NCBI RefSeq assembly: GCF_001189235.2
Contig: NZ_LFIP02000004.1
Coordinates: 310,001 to 374,000, forward strand
Length of the DNA: 64,000 bases
Source: Bradyrhizobium embrapense
GTDB taxonomy: Bacteria > Pseudomonadota > Alphaproteobacteria > Rhizobiales > Xanthobacteraceae
Direction of reading: 5' to 3'
Shown here in pieces: positions 44,906 through 53,122 of the stretch; the first letter of the stretch is position 1; every line of letters starts with the position of its first letter. Below the pieces are notes generated by a model. The model worked only from the letters and a program-made list of their open reading frames with translations. It searched no databases and was not told where the DNA came from. A program made the translations under genes and the position numbers.

Positions 44906-45865
44906 GTGGCCAGATCGCCGCAGAAGAAAACCAGCGCACCGGTTTCGGGAAATGCCGTCACCGCCGACCTCGTCGCGGTGCTGGTCGCCGTCACCGACGG
45001 CACGCCCAAGATCATGACCATCGCCGGCGGTTCCGCGCTGCCGAGCGGCCCGTTCGAGTTCACCCACCGTTCGCTGCAGACCGCGCTGCGGGCCTGGGTC
45101 GAGGCGCAGACCGGCCACCCGCTCGGCTATGTCGAGCAGCTCTACACCTTTGCCGACCGCGGCCGATCCGGCGACGCCAAGGGCCCGCACAGCGTCTCGA
45201 TCAGCTATCTCGGGCTGACCCGCGAGGACCGGGTCGGCGAAGGCTTCGAGGCGCATTGGTCGGGCTGGTACGATTATTTCCCCTGGGAAGATCAGCGCGC
45301 CGGCGCGCCGGCTTTCATTGCGAGGTCGATCGCGCCGAAACTGAAGACATGGGCGAAAGCCGCGCCGTCACCGACCTTGCAGCGCGAGCGCTGGCAGCGC
45401 TGCGCGATCACCTTCGGGCTCGACGATCGCGGCTGGAATGAAGAACTGGTACTGCAGCGTTACGAGCTGCTCTGGGAGGCGTCGCTGATCCCGGAAGCCG
45501 GACGCGCGCATGACCGCGAGGCGCCGGCCGCGCCGGGCAAGCCGATGACGGCAGATCATCGCCGCATCCTCGCCACCGGGATCGCGCGACTGCGCGCCAA
45601 GATCAAATACCGTCCGGTGGTATTCGAATTGATGCCCGCCGAGTTCACCCTGCTGCAACTGCAACGCAGTGTTGAGGCGCTCGCAGGCCGGTTGGTCCAC
45701 AAGCAGAACTTCCGCCGGCTGATCGAGCAGCAGGAACTCGTTGAAGAGACTGGCGCAATGGCCGCCGATACCGTCGGACGGCCGGCCAAGCTGTTCCGCT
45801 TCCGGCACGCCGTGCTGGCCGAACGGGCCGTCGCTGGCACCAAGCTTCCGCTCTCGCGCACTTGA
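44906..45865 (+). CDS. nadQ: NadQ-type transcriptional regulator of NAD biosynthesis
   Basis: A 319-residue protein of the COG4111 type. The N-terminal part is a degenerate Nudix-like effector domain (DLVAVLVAVTDGTPKIMTIA) and the C-terminal part a winged helix-turn-helix (ELMPAEFTLLQLQRSVEALA, then LVHKQNFRRLIEQQELVEET), as in the NrtR/NadQ group of NAD-responsive repressors. In many alphaproteobacteria NadQ sits immediately before nadABC and represses it when NAD is high. The GTG start at 44906 lies 15 bp after the secreted-protein gene. Two palindromes lie just past its stop, before nadA. Confidence 0.85.
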   Translation: MARSPQKKTSAPVSGNAVTADLVAVLVAVTDGTPKIMTIAGGSALPSGPFEFTHRSLQTALRAWVEAQTGHPLGYVEQLYTFADRGRSGDAKGPHSVSISYLGLTREDRVGEGFEAHWSGWYDYFPWEDQRAGAPAFIARSIAPKLKTWAKAAPSPTLQRERWQRCAITFGLDDRGWNEELVLQRYELLWEASLIPEAGRAHDREAPAAPGKPMTADHRRILATGIARLRAKIKYRPVVFELMPAEFTLLQLQRSVEALAGRLVHKQNFRRLIEQQELVEETGAMAADTVGRPAKLFRFRHAVLAERAVAGTKLPLSRT

Positions 45866-45890
45866 CACGCCTTATGCTCAGGATAAGTAT
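45862..45890 (+). promoter_or_regulatory. probable nadABC promoter
   Basis: TTGACA (45862-45867), a 17-bp spacer and AAGTAT (45885-45890). The -35 box overlaps the nadQ stop codon and the first palindrome spans the spacer and -10. Confidence 0.6.
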
Positions 45891-45892
45891 AA
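45872..45892. promoter_or_regulatory. candidate NadQ operator, box 1
   Basis: TTATGCTCAGGATAAGTATAA, an imperfect palindrome (TTAT.CTC ... .AGTATAA), overlapping the -10 region of the nadA promoter. It shares the core of box 2. Confidence 0.6.
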
Positions 45893-45898
45893 GACATC

Positions 45899-45919
45899 TT
45901 ATGCTCAAGGAGAGTATAA
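45899..45919. promoter_or_regulatory. candidate NadQ operator, box 2, overlapping the nadA ribosome-binding site
   Basis: TTATGCTCAAGGAGAGTATAA, nearly palindromic (TTATGCTC and GAGTATAA, one mismatch). AAGGAG, the nadA Shine-Dalgarno sequence, is inside it, and the start codon ATG follows the last base directly. Its centre is 27 bp from the centre of box 1. Confidence 0.65.
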
Positions 45920-46906
45920 ATGGCTTCCCTCGATACCGCACTACTCGAGCGCACCGCCCCGCTCTATGAGCGCGTCAAGCGCGTCATCCCACCATTCGAA
46001 TGGGCGACTTTCGCCGAGGATGTCGACGCGATCCTCGCGCTGAAGCGCCGCCGCAACGCGGTGGTGCTGGCGCATAACTACCAGACGCCGGAGATTTTCC
46101 ACGGCGTCGCCGACATCGTCGGCGACAGTCTGTTGCTCGCGCGTGAAGCGACCAAGGTCGACGCTGATGTCATCGTGCTCGCGGGTGTGCACTTCATGGC
46201 CGAGACGGCGAAGCTGCTCAATCCGGCGAAGACTGTGCTGATCCCCGACCTGGAGGCCGGCTGCTCGCTGGCGGATTCCATCACGGCAGCCGACGTGCAG
46301 CTGATGCGTGCGCGCTATCCGGACGCGCCCGTCGTCGCCTATGTCAACACGTCGACTGCAGTGAAGGCGGAGTCCGACATCTGCTGCACCTCAGGCAACG
46401 CCCTCAAGGTGGTGGAGTCGCTCGACGCCGAGCGCGTCATCATGCTGCCGGATGAATATCTGGCGCAGAACATCGCCAAGCAGACGAGCAAGAAGATCAT
46501 CGCCTGGAAGGGCCATTGCGAGGTGCACGAGCTGTTCACCGCCGATGACGTGCGCCAGCTGCGTGAGAATTACCCTGATGTCACCGTCTTGGCGCATCCG
46601 GAATGCCCGCCCGAGGTGGTCGCCGAAGCGGACTTTGCGGGTTCGACGGCCGCGATGCAGTCCTTCGTCGAGACCAAGCGTCCGCCGCGCGTCGTGCTGC
46701 TGACGGAATGTTCGATGAGCGACAACATCGCGGCCCGCAATCCCGATGTCGACTTCGTCCGGCCCTGCAATCTATGCCCGCACATGAAGCGGATCACGCT
46801 GAAGAACATCCGCCACGCGCTGGAGACCAATCAGCACGAGGTCACGATCGACCCTGAGATCGCCGATCGCGCGCGCAAGAGCGTCGAAAGGATGCTGGCA
46901 ATATGA
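45920..46906 (+). CDS. nadA: quinolinate synthase
   Basis: A 328-residue Fe-S enzyme condensing iminoaspartate with dihydroxyacetone phosphate to quinolinate in de novo NAD synthesis. Signatures: VLAHNYQTPEIF, GVHFMAETAKLLNPAKTVLI, DICCTSGNALKVVES, and the cluster cysteines in FVRPCNLCPHMKRITL. ATG 45920 has AAGGAG seven bases upstream, inside the operator candidate. Its end overlaps nadB by 4 bp. Regulation by NadQ is inferred from the neighbouring palindromes. Confidence 0.97.
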   Translation: MASLDTALLERTAPLYERVKRVIPPFEWATFAEDVDAILALKRRRNAVVLAHNYQTPEIFHGVADIVGDSLLLAREATKVDADVIVLAGVHFMAETAKLLNPAKTVLIPDLEAGCSLADSITAADVQLMRARYPDAPVVAYVNTSTAVKAESDICCTSGNALKVVESLDAERVIMLPDEYLAQNIAKQTSKKIIAWKGHCEVHELFTADDVRQLRENYPDVTVLAHPECPPEVVAEADFAGSTAAMQSFVETKRPPRVVLLTECSMSDNIAARNPDVDFVRPCNLCPHMKRITLKNIRHALETNQHEVTIDPEIADRARKSVERMLAI

Positions 46907-48453
46907 GTACTGATCTTTCCGATCTGAACGGCCGCCCGGTCATCATCGGCGGTGGCGCCGCGGGGCTGATGACCGCACTTCAGCTCGCGCCCGAGCCGGT
47001 CGTACTGCTGTCGAAGTCGCCGCTCGGCGCCGAAGCGTCCAGCATGTGGGCGCAGGGTGGTCTCGCCGCGCCGGTCGGCGCGGATGACACGCCAGACCTC
47101 CATCTCGCCGATACGCTTGCGGCCGGCGCCGGCCTCTGCGACGCGGCCGCGGCATCCCGGATCGTCCTCGCCGCGCCTGCTGCCGTGGCGCATCTGGCCG
47201 AGCTCGGCGTCGCCTTCGACCGGCGCGCCGACGGCAGCTGGCGGCTCGGGCTCGAGGCAGCACACGGCCGCAACCGCATCGTGCACGCCACCGGTGATGG
47301 CACCGGCCGCGAGATCATGCGCGCGCTGATCGCGGCGGTCCGCCGGACGCCATCGATCACCCTGCTGGAAGGCGTCGAGGCACGCCGGCTGCTGGTCGAG
47401 GATAATGCGGTCAAGGGCGTACTTGCAGCCGGCGCCCGCGGCGCGCTGACGATCGCGACCAATCGGGTGGTAATAGCGACCGGCGGCATTGGCGGGCTGT
47501 TTTCGGACAGCACCAATCCGGGCGGATGCTTCGGCCAGGGCCTCGCGCTCGCGACACATGCCGGCGCAAGACTGTCGGACATCGAATTCGTCCAGTTTCA
47601 TCCGACCGCCTTCGACGGGCCGTCGCGCCCGATGCCGCTGCTCACCGAGGCGATCCGCGGCGACGGCGCGACCCTGATCGACGAGACCGGGCAGCGCTTC
47701 ATGGCCGATCAGCCCGGCGCCGAGCTCGCGCCGCGCGACATCGTCGCGCGCGCGGTCTGGCGCCACCGCGCCGCGGGACACCGCACTTTCCTCGATGCAC
47801 GCCAGCATCCAGGCGCGGAGTTTGCGCAGCGCTATCCCGTGATCAGCGCGTTCTGCAAGATGGCCGGCATCGATCCCGCCCGTGATCCGATCCCGATCCG
47901 GCCCGCGGTCCATTACCACATGGGCGGCATCGCGGTTGACGGCCATGGCCGCAGCACGGTGCAAGGCCTGTGGGCCTGTGGCGAGGCCGCGCGCACCGGC
48001 TTGCACGGCGCCAACCGGCTCGCCAGCAACTCGCTGATGGAAGCGATCGTCTGCGCGCGCTGGGTTGCCGAGAGCATCGAAGGCGTCAGCGCAGGTCCAC
48101 GCGTGATGCTGAGCGACGACGCCATGCCGCCCGCCTCCGATCCTTCTGCCGTGCGTCCGATCCTCACCCAGGGGCTGGGTGTGCTGCGCGACCGCGACGG
48201 CATCGCACGCGCGATCCGCGGCCTCCTTCCGCTCGCGCGCGGCCAGAGCGCGGCATCCGACGCAGCGCTGGTCGGATTGATGATCGCGGTGGCCGCAATC
48301 CGGCGTGAGGAGAGCCGCGGCGGTCATTTCCGCACCGATTTCCCGCACACGGCTCTATCGGCGAGCCCGTCTTCTCTCACCCGTGCCGAGGCGCTCGCCG
48401 CCGCGCACGACATCGTTGAATCCAACCTCTCAGCCAGGAGTGCCCACTCATGA
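46903..48453 (+). CDS. nadB: L-aspartate oxidase
   Basis: A 516-residue flavoenzyme oxidising L-aspartate to iminoaspartate, the nadA substrate. FAD-binding GGGAAGLMTALQLAPEPVVL is at the N-terminus. The active-site region EFVQFHPTAFDGPSRPMPLL, RDIVARAVWRH, AVHYHMGGIAVDGHGRSTVQ and ARTGLHGANRLASNSLMEAI are all present, as in NadB and the related FrdA/SdhA group. It overlaps nadA and nadC by 4 bp each (ATGA). Confidence 0.96.
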   Translation: MSTDLSDLNGRPVIIGGGAAGLMTALQLAPEPVVLLSKSPLGAEASSMWAQGGLAAPVGADDTPDLHLADTLAAGAGLCDAAAASRIVLAAPAAVAHLAELGVAFDRRADGSWRLGLEAAHGRNRIVHATGDGTGREIMRALIAAVRRTPSITLLEGVEARRLLVEDNAVKGVLAAGARGALTIATNRVVIATGGIGGLFSDSTNPGGCFGQGLALATHAGARLSDIEFVQFHPTAFDGPSRPMPLLTEAIRGDGATLIDETGQRFMADQPGAELAPRDIVARAVWRHRAAGHRTFLDARQHPGAEFAQRYPVISAFCKMAGIDPARDPIPIRPAVHYHMGGIAVDGHGRSTVQGLWACGEAARTGLHGANRLASNSLMEAIVCARWVAESIEGVSAGPRVMLSDDAMPPASDPSAVRPILTQGLGVLRDRDGIARAIRGLLPLARGQSAASDAALVGLMIAVAAIRREESRGGHFRTDFPHTALSASPSSLTRAEALAAAHDIVESNLSARSAHS

Positions 48454-49301
48454 CCCTCAATCCCCTGTTGCCGCTGCTGTATGAGCCGATCGTGCAAACC
48501 GCGTTGCGTGAGGATCTCGGCCGGGCCGGCGATATCACGGCAGACGCCATCGTGCCGGCCAGTCAGCAGGCGCGCCTCGTGATGCGGGCACGGCAGCCCG
48601 GCGTGATCGCAGGCCTCGATGTGGCGCGCACCGCCTTCCAGACGGTGTCGCCGGCCATCACGCTACGCGCCGAGCGGCCCGACGGCAGCGCGGTCGAACC
48701 CGACCAGGTCATCGCGATCATCGACGGCCCGGCCCGCAGCCTGCTCACGGCGGAGCGCACCGCGCTCAACTTCCTCTGCCATCTGAGCGGCGTCGCGAGC
48801 GCGACCGCTACGCTGGTCAAGGCCGTCGCCGGCACGCGCGCGCAGATCGTCTGCACCCGCAAGACCACGCCAGGGCTGCGTGCGCTGGAGAAATACGCGG
48901 TCCGTGCCGGCGGCGGCGGCAATCACCGTTTCGGGCTCGACGACGCCGTGCTGATCAAGGACAACCACATCGCGCTCGCCGGCGGCATCCGCACCGCGGT
49001 CGAACGCGCCAAGGCCAATACCGGTCATCTCGTCAAGATCGAGGTCGAGGTCGACACGCTGTCGCAGCTCGAGGAGGCGCTGGCGTTCGGCGTCGATGCG
49101 GTCCTGCTCGACAACATGACGACGGAGCAGCTCAGCCAGGCGGTGGCGATGGCGCGCGGCAAGGCGATCACCGAAGCCTCCGGCCGTATCACCGCAGCGA
49201 CCGCCGCGGCGATTGCCGCCACCGGCGTCGATCTGATCTCGGTCGGCTGGGTGACCCACAGCTCGGCTGCGCTCGATATCGGGCTCGACTATCTGCCCTG
49301 A
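48450..49301 (+). CDS. nadC: nicotinate-nucleotide pyrophosphorylase (quinolinate phosphoribosyltransferase)
   Basis: A 283-residue enzyme converting quinolinate and PRPP to nicotinate mononucleotide. Signatures: EDLGRAGDITADAIVP, ERTALNFLCHLSGVASATA, CTRKTTPGLRALEKYAVRAG with the phosphoribosyl-site Arg/Lys, and GGGGNHRFGLDDAVLIKDNH. The C-terminal VEVDTLSQLEEALAFGVDAV and SGRITAATAAAIAATGVDLI complete the fold. Translationally coupled with nadB. It ends 9 bp before the convergent ctaA gene. Confidence 0.96.
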   Translation: MTLNPLLPLLYEPIVQTALREDLGRAGDITADAIVPASQQARLVMRARQPGVIAGLDVARTAFQTVSPAITLRAERPDGSAVEPDQVIAIIDGPARSLLTAERTALNFLCHLSGVASATATLVKAVAGTRAQIVCTRKTTPGLRALEKYAVRAGGGGNHRFGLDDAVLIKDNHIALAGGIRTAVERAKANTGHLVKIEVEVDTLSQLEEALAFGVDAVLLDNMTTEQLSQAVAMARGKAITEASGRITAATAAAIAATGVDLISVGWVTHSSAALDIGLDYLP

Positions 49302-49310
49302 TGGATCAAA

Positions 49311-50396
49311 TCAGAGGGACTGGCCGACCGGAACGAGCGTCGGCTGGTCCCGCTCGGTCCGGCGCGCCGCGAACCGCTCGGCCTGCAGAATCGCGAGCGT
49401 CAGCACAACGATCGCGACCGCCTGGTGCGTCAGCGCCAGATCGATCGGCACCTGATGCAACAGCGTCAGGATGCCGAGCGTCGCCTGTAGCGTGATCGCC
49501 GCGACCAGCCACCAGGCGCCCGCGATCACGGCACCTCCGGCGCGCGAGCGCACGACGTCGACCGCATGTGCCAACGCCAGCGCGAACAGCAGATAGGCCG
49601 TCATGCGGTGTTCGAACTGCACGGTCAGCGTGTTGTCGAACAGATTGCGCCACCACGGCGTCTCGAACCAGAGCCGATCAGCCGCTGGAATCAAGCCGCC
49701 GTCGATGTCGGGCCAGGTGTTGTAAACCCTGCCCGCGCGCAGGCCCGCGACCAGCGCGCCGAAATAGAGCTGCACGAAGGTGAGCACGAGCAGCACCGCA
49801 CTCGTGATCTTCAGCCTGAGCGGCGCGATCACGCTTGGGCGGTCCGTCAAGCGCCGCAGCGTCCACACGATCGCCGCGAAGATCAGGAGCGCCAGCACCA
49901 GATGGGTCGCGAGCCGATACTGCGACACCTCGACGCGTTCCGAGAGGCCGGACGCCACCATCCACCAGCCGACTCCACCCTGCAGCGCGCCGAGGCCGAA
50001 GATCGCCCACAGCCGCCGGCCGAGCTCGCCGCTCACTGCGCCGCGCCACAGGAAATAAAGAAACGGCAGCAGATAGGCGGCACCGATCACCCGGCCGAGC
50101 AGCCGGTGGCTCCACTCCCACCAGAAGATCGTCTTGAATTGCGCGAGCGTCATCCCGGCGTTGAGCTCACGGTATTGCGGGATGGTCTTGTAGCCCTCGA
50201 AGGCCTTGGTCCACTGCGCCTCGGTCAGCGGCGGCAGCGCGCCGGTCACCGGCTTCCATTCGACGATCGACAGGCCGGACTCGGTGAGCCGTGTGGCGCC
50301 GCCGACCAGCACCATCAGCGCGATCAGGGCAGCGACTGCGATCAGCCAGACCCTGACGGCGCGGAGCTGCGATGGTTGTGCGGAAATACCGGCCAT
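49311..50396 (-). CDS. ctaA: heme A synthase (COX15 type)
   Basis: A 361-residue membrane enzyme oxidising heme O to heme A for cytochrome oxidases. About eight transmembrane segments are visible. Heme-ligand histidines are in WEWSHRLLGRVIG, YRLATHLVLALLI, VQFEHRMTAYLLF and LALTHQAVAIVVL, the pattern of type-2 alphaproteobacterial CtaA. The ATG at 50396 (MAGISAQPSQLRAVRVW) is chosen because the upstream codons look non-coding. Divergent from the DUF2842 gene. Confidence 0.94.
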   Translation of the reverse strand: MAGISAQPSQLRAVRVWLIAVAALIALMVLVGGATRLTESGLSIVEWKPVTGALPPLTEAQWTKAFEGYKTIPQYRELNAGMTLAQFKTIFWWEWSHRLLGRVIGAAYLLPFLYFLWRGAVSGELGRRLWAIFGLGALQGGVGWWMVASGLSERVEVSQYRLATHLVLALLIFAAIVWTLRRLTDRPSVIAPLRLKITSAVLLVLTFVQLYFGALVAGLRAGRVYNTWPDIDGGLIPAADRLWFETPWWRNLFDNTLTVQFEHRMTAYLLFALALAHAVDVVRSRAGGAVIAGAWWLVAAITLQATLGILTLLHQVPIDLALTHQAVAIVVLTLAILQAERFAARRTERDQPTLVPVGQSL

Positions 50397-50493
50397 TTCG
50401 CCCTGACTTGATTGGATTTTCGGGCCCCTTATAGTCCGCCGCGCCCGCGGCGCAAGCGCCGCCGAGATCACGAGTCATCCATACATATCCGCC

Positions 50494-50703
50494 ATGGCCA
50501 TACGCACCCGCAAACTGCTCGGAACCATCGCCCTGCTGATCCTGGTCGTGGTGTGGTCGCTGCTCGGCATGACGGTGGCCCAGACCCCGTGGCTCGCCAA
50601 TTCGGGGCTGCTGCAGGCGATCTTCTACGTGGTCGCCGGCCTCGGCTGGGTGCTGCCGGCGATGCCGATCGTGTCCTGGATGTCGCGGCCGGATCGCGCC
50701 TAG
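50494..50703 (+). CDS. DUF2842 small membrane protein
   Basis: A 69-residue protein with two transmembrane segments (LLGTIALLILVVVWSLLGM and AIFYVVAGLGWVLPAMPIVS) ending SWMSRPDRA. This matches the small alphaproteobacterial family DUF2842, of unknown function, often next to ctaA. The stop overlaps the end of the convergent deacetylase-like gene. Confidence 0.85.
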   Translation: MAIRTRKLLGTIALLILVVVWSLLGMTVAQTPWLANSGLLQAIFYVVAGLGWVLPAMPIVSWMSRPDRA

Positions 50704-51728
50704 ACCGCGCCCTCGTCGCGCGCATGCCGCGTCGGCCGAACCGGTGCGAACATCACGCCCGAGAGCAGCACGCGCATCATCCGCAGTGAGCGGACGCGGC
50801 CGTCCCATGCGATGCGCGGCAGTGCATGGAGATTAGTGCGTCCCTGCGCCTCGACCACCCCTGATATGGTCGACACCGCGCTGGCGAAGCCGGCCTCCTC
50901 GGCCATTACGACATGCGGACGCCGGAACGCTTCGCGGTCCCCGAAGGGGAATGCGAAATGTCTGATCGGCCGCCGCAATGCGCTTTCGGCAACCGCCTTT
51001 CCCATCGCGATTTCGCGCTGCGCATCGGCATCCCTGAGACTCGACAGGACGGAATAGTTCACCGTGGCGCTGCCGAACGTCACGTGCGGATCGGCCGCGA
51101 GCTTCGCCAGATCCGTCCAGTCGAGCGAGGCACTGCGTGACAACTGCGCCGCATTGGCCGAATAGCGCCGGCCGAGATCGTTCACCGCATAGGACAGATC
51201 AGCCGGCGACAGCTTGCGCAGCCAGCCGGACAGGAAATCGAACAGCTCGTATTTGTCCGACAGGCTCGAGATCACGAAGTGTCGCTCCCGGCCGTCCATC
51301 ACCAGGCTGATCCGGCTCTCGCGGGCGATGATGTCCTCGAGCACCAGCCACCACGCGACGCCTACGCCGTCTGGGAAGGCTGTCGGCAGATAGAGGGTGA
51401 AGGGGACGCCGTGTCTGGCGAGCACGGGGTAGGCATGGGTGACGATATCTTTGCTGGCACCGTCGAAGCTGAGGCAGGCAAAGCGCCGGCGCTCGGGCAA
51501 GGTCACGGCGCGGCGGCAGGCCTCGTCGATCCCGACGATGTCGTACTGCCAGCGCTTCAGCGCGCGGATCGTGCGATCGAGAAATGCCGGCGTGATCTCC
51601 TGCGACTTCAGCGGACGAAACCGCACTCGCTGGGCTGGGCGGACGCGCTTGAAGCGCAGGATCGCCCCGGCGCCCCCGGCCTCGCGTTCCCGCAGACGGA
51701 AGGCACCGCTGAAATAGGCGAGCTCCAT
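50700..51728 (-). CDS. polysaccharide deacetylase-like protein, catalytic motif altered
   Basis: A 342-residue protein whose middle resembles the NodB/CE4 barrel: FACLSFDGASKDIVTHAYPV and LARHGVPFTLYLPTAFPDGV, then RHFAFPFGDREAFRRPHVVM. The catalytic FDDG motif of active enzymes reads FDGA, lacking the second Asp, and the usual HxxxH metal motif is not evident (HAYPVLARH is the nearest). It may be inactive or have shifted ligands. The start at MELAYFSGAF (51728) is uncertain because upstream codons are open. It lies close to a CelD-type acyltransferase and upstream of the polysaccharide cluster. Confidence 0.75.
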   Translation of the reverse strand: MELAYFSGAFRLREREAGGAGAILRFKRVRPAQRVRFRPLKSQEITPAFLDRTIRALKRWQYDIVGIDEACRRAVTLPERRRFACLSFDGASKDIVTHAYPVLARHGVPFTLYLPTAFPDGVGVAWWLVLEDIIARESRISLVMDGRERHFVISSLSDKYELFDFLSGWLRKLSPADLSYAVNDLGRRYSANAAQLSRSASLDWTDLAKLAADPHVTFGSATVNYSVLSSLRDADAQREIAMGKAVAESALRRPIRHFAFPFGDREAFRRPHVVMAEEAGFASAVSTISGVVEAQGRTNLHALPRIAWDGRVRSLRMMRVLLSGVMFAPVRPTRHARDEGAV

Positions 51729-51909
51729 CCGGGCCCGCCGCAAAATTCCGTTGTCCGGCGCCAAAATCCCCGCCCCTGTGCGGCGGGTTCCCCCACGCCG
51801 CCAAGCCCCCTGCCGAGCCATTCTTATTACTCTTTGTTGACATTTCCCTGCGAAGGTCGGCCCCAGTCGAGAACTGTAAATTAATACCTTAAAAAAGTTT
51901 GGTTCCGAG

Positions 51910-53103
51910 ATGATCATGGCGGCGACAGTTGAAGGCCAGACGGCGGAGACGCGGCCATGGCCGAGCGCAATTCGCGTCGCCGGCGTCGACATCTTTCATG
52001 ACCTCACCGCGGCCGAAGCGACCTGGCGCAGTCTCGAAACACCGCAACACAACTACACGCCCTATCAGCGCTTCGATTTCCTCGCCAACTGGCAACGCCA
52101 GGTCGGCGAGCGCGAAGGCCTGCGGCCCTTCATCGTCGTAGCTCATGACAGCGAACGCCGTCCGCTGCTGCTGTTGCCGCTCGCCGCCGAGCAGCGCCTG
52201 GGCGCGAACTGTGCGAGCTTCATGGGCGGCAAGCATGCGACCTTCAACATGGCGCTGTACGACAAGGATTTTGCCGCCAACGCAACCGAAACCGACATCA
52301 CGGCGCTGACGAGCTCGATTGCCGAGCGGTCCCGCGTCGATGCGCTCATACTCTGCCAGCAGCCACTGCGCTGGAAGGACCAGCCCAATCCGCTGGCGTT
52401 GGTGCCCCACCAGGCTTCAGTGAACGACTGTCCGTTGCTGATGATCGAGCCCGGCGCCGCGCCCGCGGCACTGATCAGCAATTCGTTCCGCCGCCGCCTC
52501 AAGGGCAAGGAGCGCAAGCTGCAGGCGCTGCCCGGCTACCGCTATCATGTCGCAGCCGACAGCGCCGACGTCTGCCGCCTGCTCGACTGGTTCTTCCGCG
52601 TCAAGCCGCACCGCATGGCCGAGCAGAAACTGCCCAACGTGTTCGCCGAGCCCGGCGTCGAGCAGTTCATCCGCAGCGCCTGCCTGGCGCCGCGCGCCGG
52701 CGGCCAGGGCTACGCGATCGAGATCCACGCGCTGGAGTGCGATGAGGAAGTGATCGCGATCTTCGCGGGCGTGTCCGACGGCCATCGCTTCTCGATGATG
52801 TTCAACACCTACACGATGTCGGCCAATTCCAAGTTCAGCCCCGGCCTGATCCTGATGCGCGACATCATCGACCGCCATGCCGGCCTGAACTACCGCGCCT
52901 TCGACCTCGGCATCGGCTCCGACGAGTACAAGCGGTTGTTCTGCAAGGACGACGAGGCGATCGTCGACAGCTTCATTCCGCTCACCCTGCGCGGCAAGCC
53001 GGCGGCGAGCGCGCTGTCGGCGCTCAGCCGTGCCAAGCGCGCCGTGAAGCACAATCCGGCGCTGTTCGAGATCGCGCAGAACCTGCGCAGCATGTTCCGC
53101 TGA
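51910..53103 (+). CDS. CelD/BcsL-type GNAT acetyltransferase
   Basis: A 397-residue cytoplasmic acyltransferase of the CelD/BcsL family, usually linked to cellulose or exopolysaccharide modification. It has FIVVAHDSERRPLLLLPLAA in the first half and the second-domain GNAT core (IAIFAGVSDGHRFSMMFNTY, then SKFSPGLILMRDIIDRHAGL) and the RAFDLGIGSDEYKRLFCKDD motif that ends such proteins. It is transcribed away from the deacetylase-like gene with 181 bp between starts. ATG 51910 or 51916 are both possible. The substrate, sugar or polymer, cannot be told. Confidence 0.83.
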   Translation: MIMAATVEGQTAETRPWPSAIRVAGVDIFHDLTAAEATWRSLETPQHNYTPYQRFDFLANWQRQVGEREGLRPFIVVAHDSERRPLLLLPLAAEQRLGANCASFMGGKHATFNMALYDKDFAANATETDITALTSSIAERSRVDALILCQQPLRWKDQPNPLALVPHQASVNDCPLLMIEPGAAPAALISNSFRRRLKGKERKLQALPGYRYHVAADSADVCRLLDWFFRVKPHRMAEQKLPNVFAEPGVEQFIRSACLAPRAGGQGYAIEIHALECDEEVIAIFAGVSDGHRFSMMFNTYTMSANSKFSPGLILMRDIIDRHAGLNYRAFDLGIGSDEYKRLFCKDDEAIVDSFIPLTLRGKPAASALSALSRAKRAVKHNPALFEIAQNLRSMFR

Positions 53104-53122
53104 AAACGCCTGCAAGCGACGT

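Noticed and set aside
51837..51865. TTGACA before the CelD-type gene as a possible sigma-70 promoter
   Set aside because: At the expected 16-18-bp spacing there is GC-rich sequence with no -10 resemblance.
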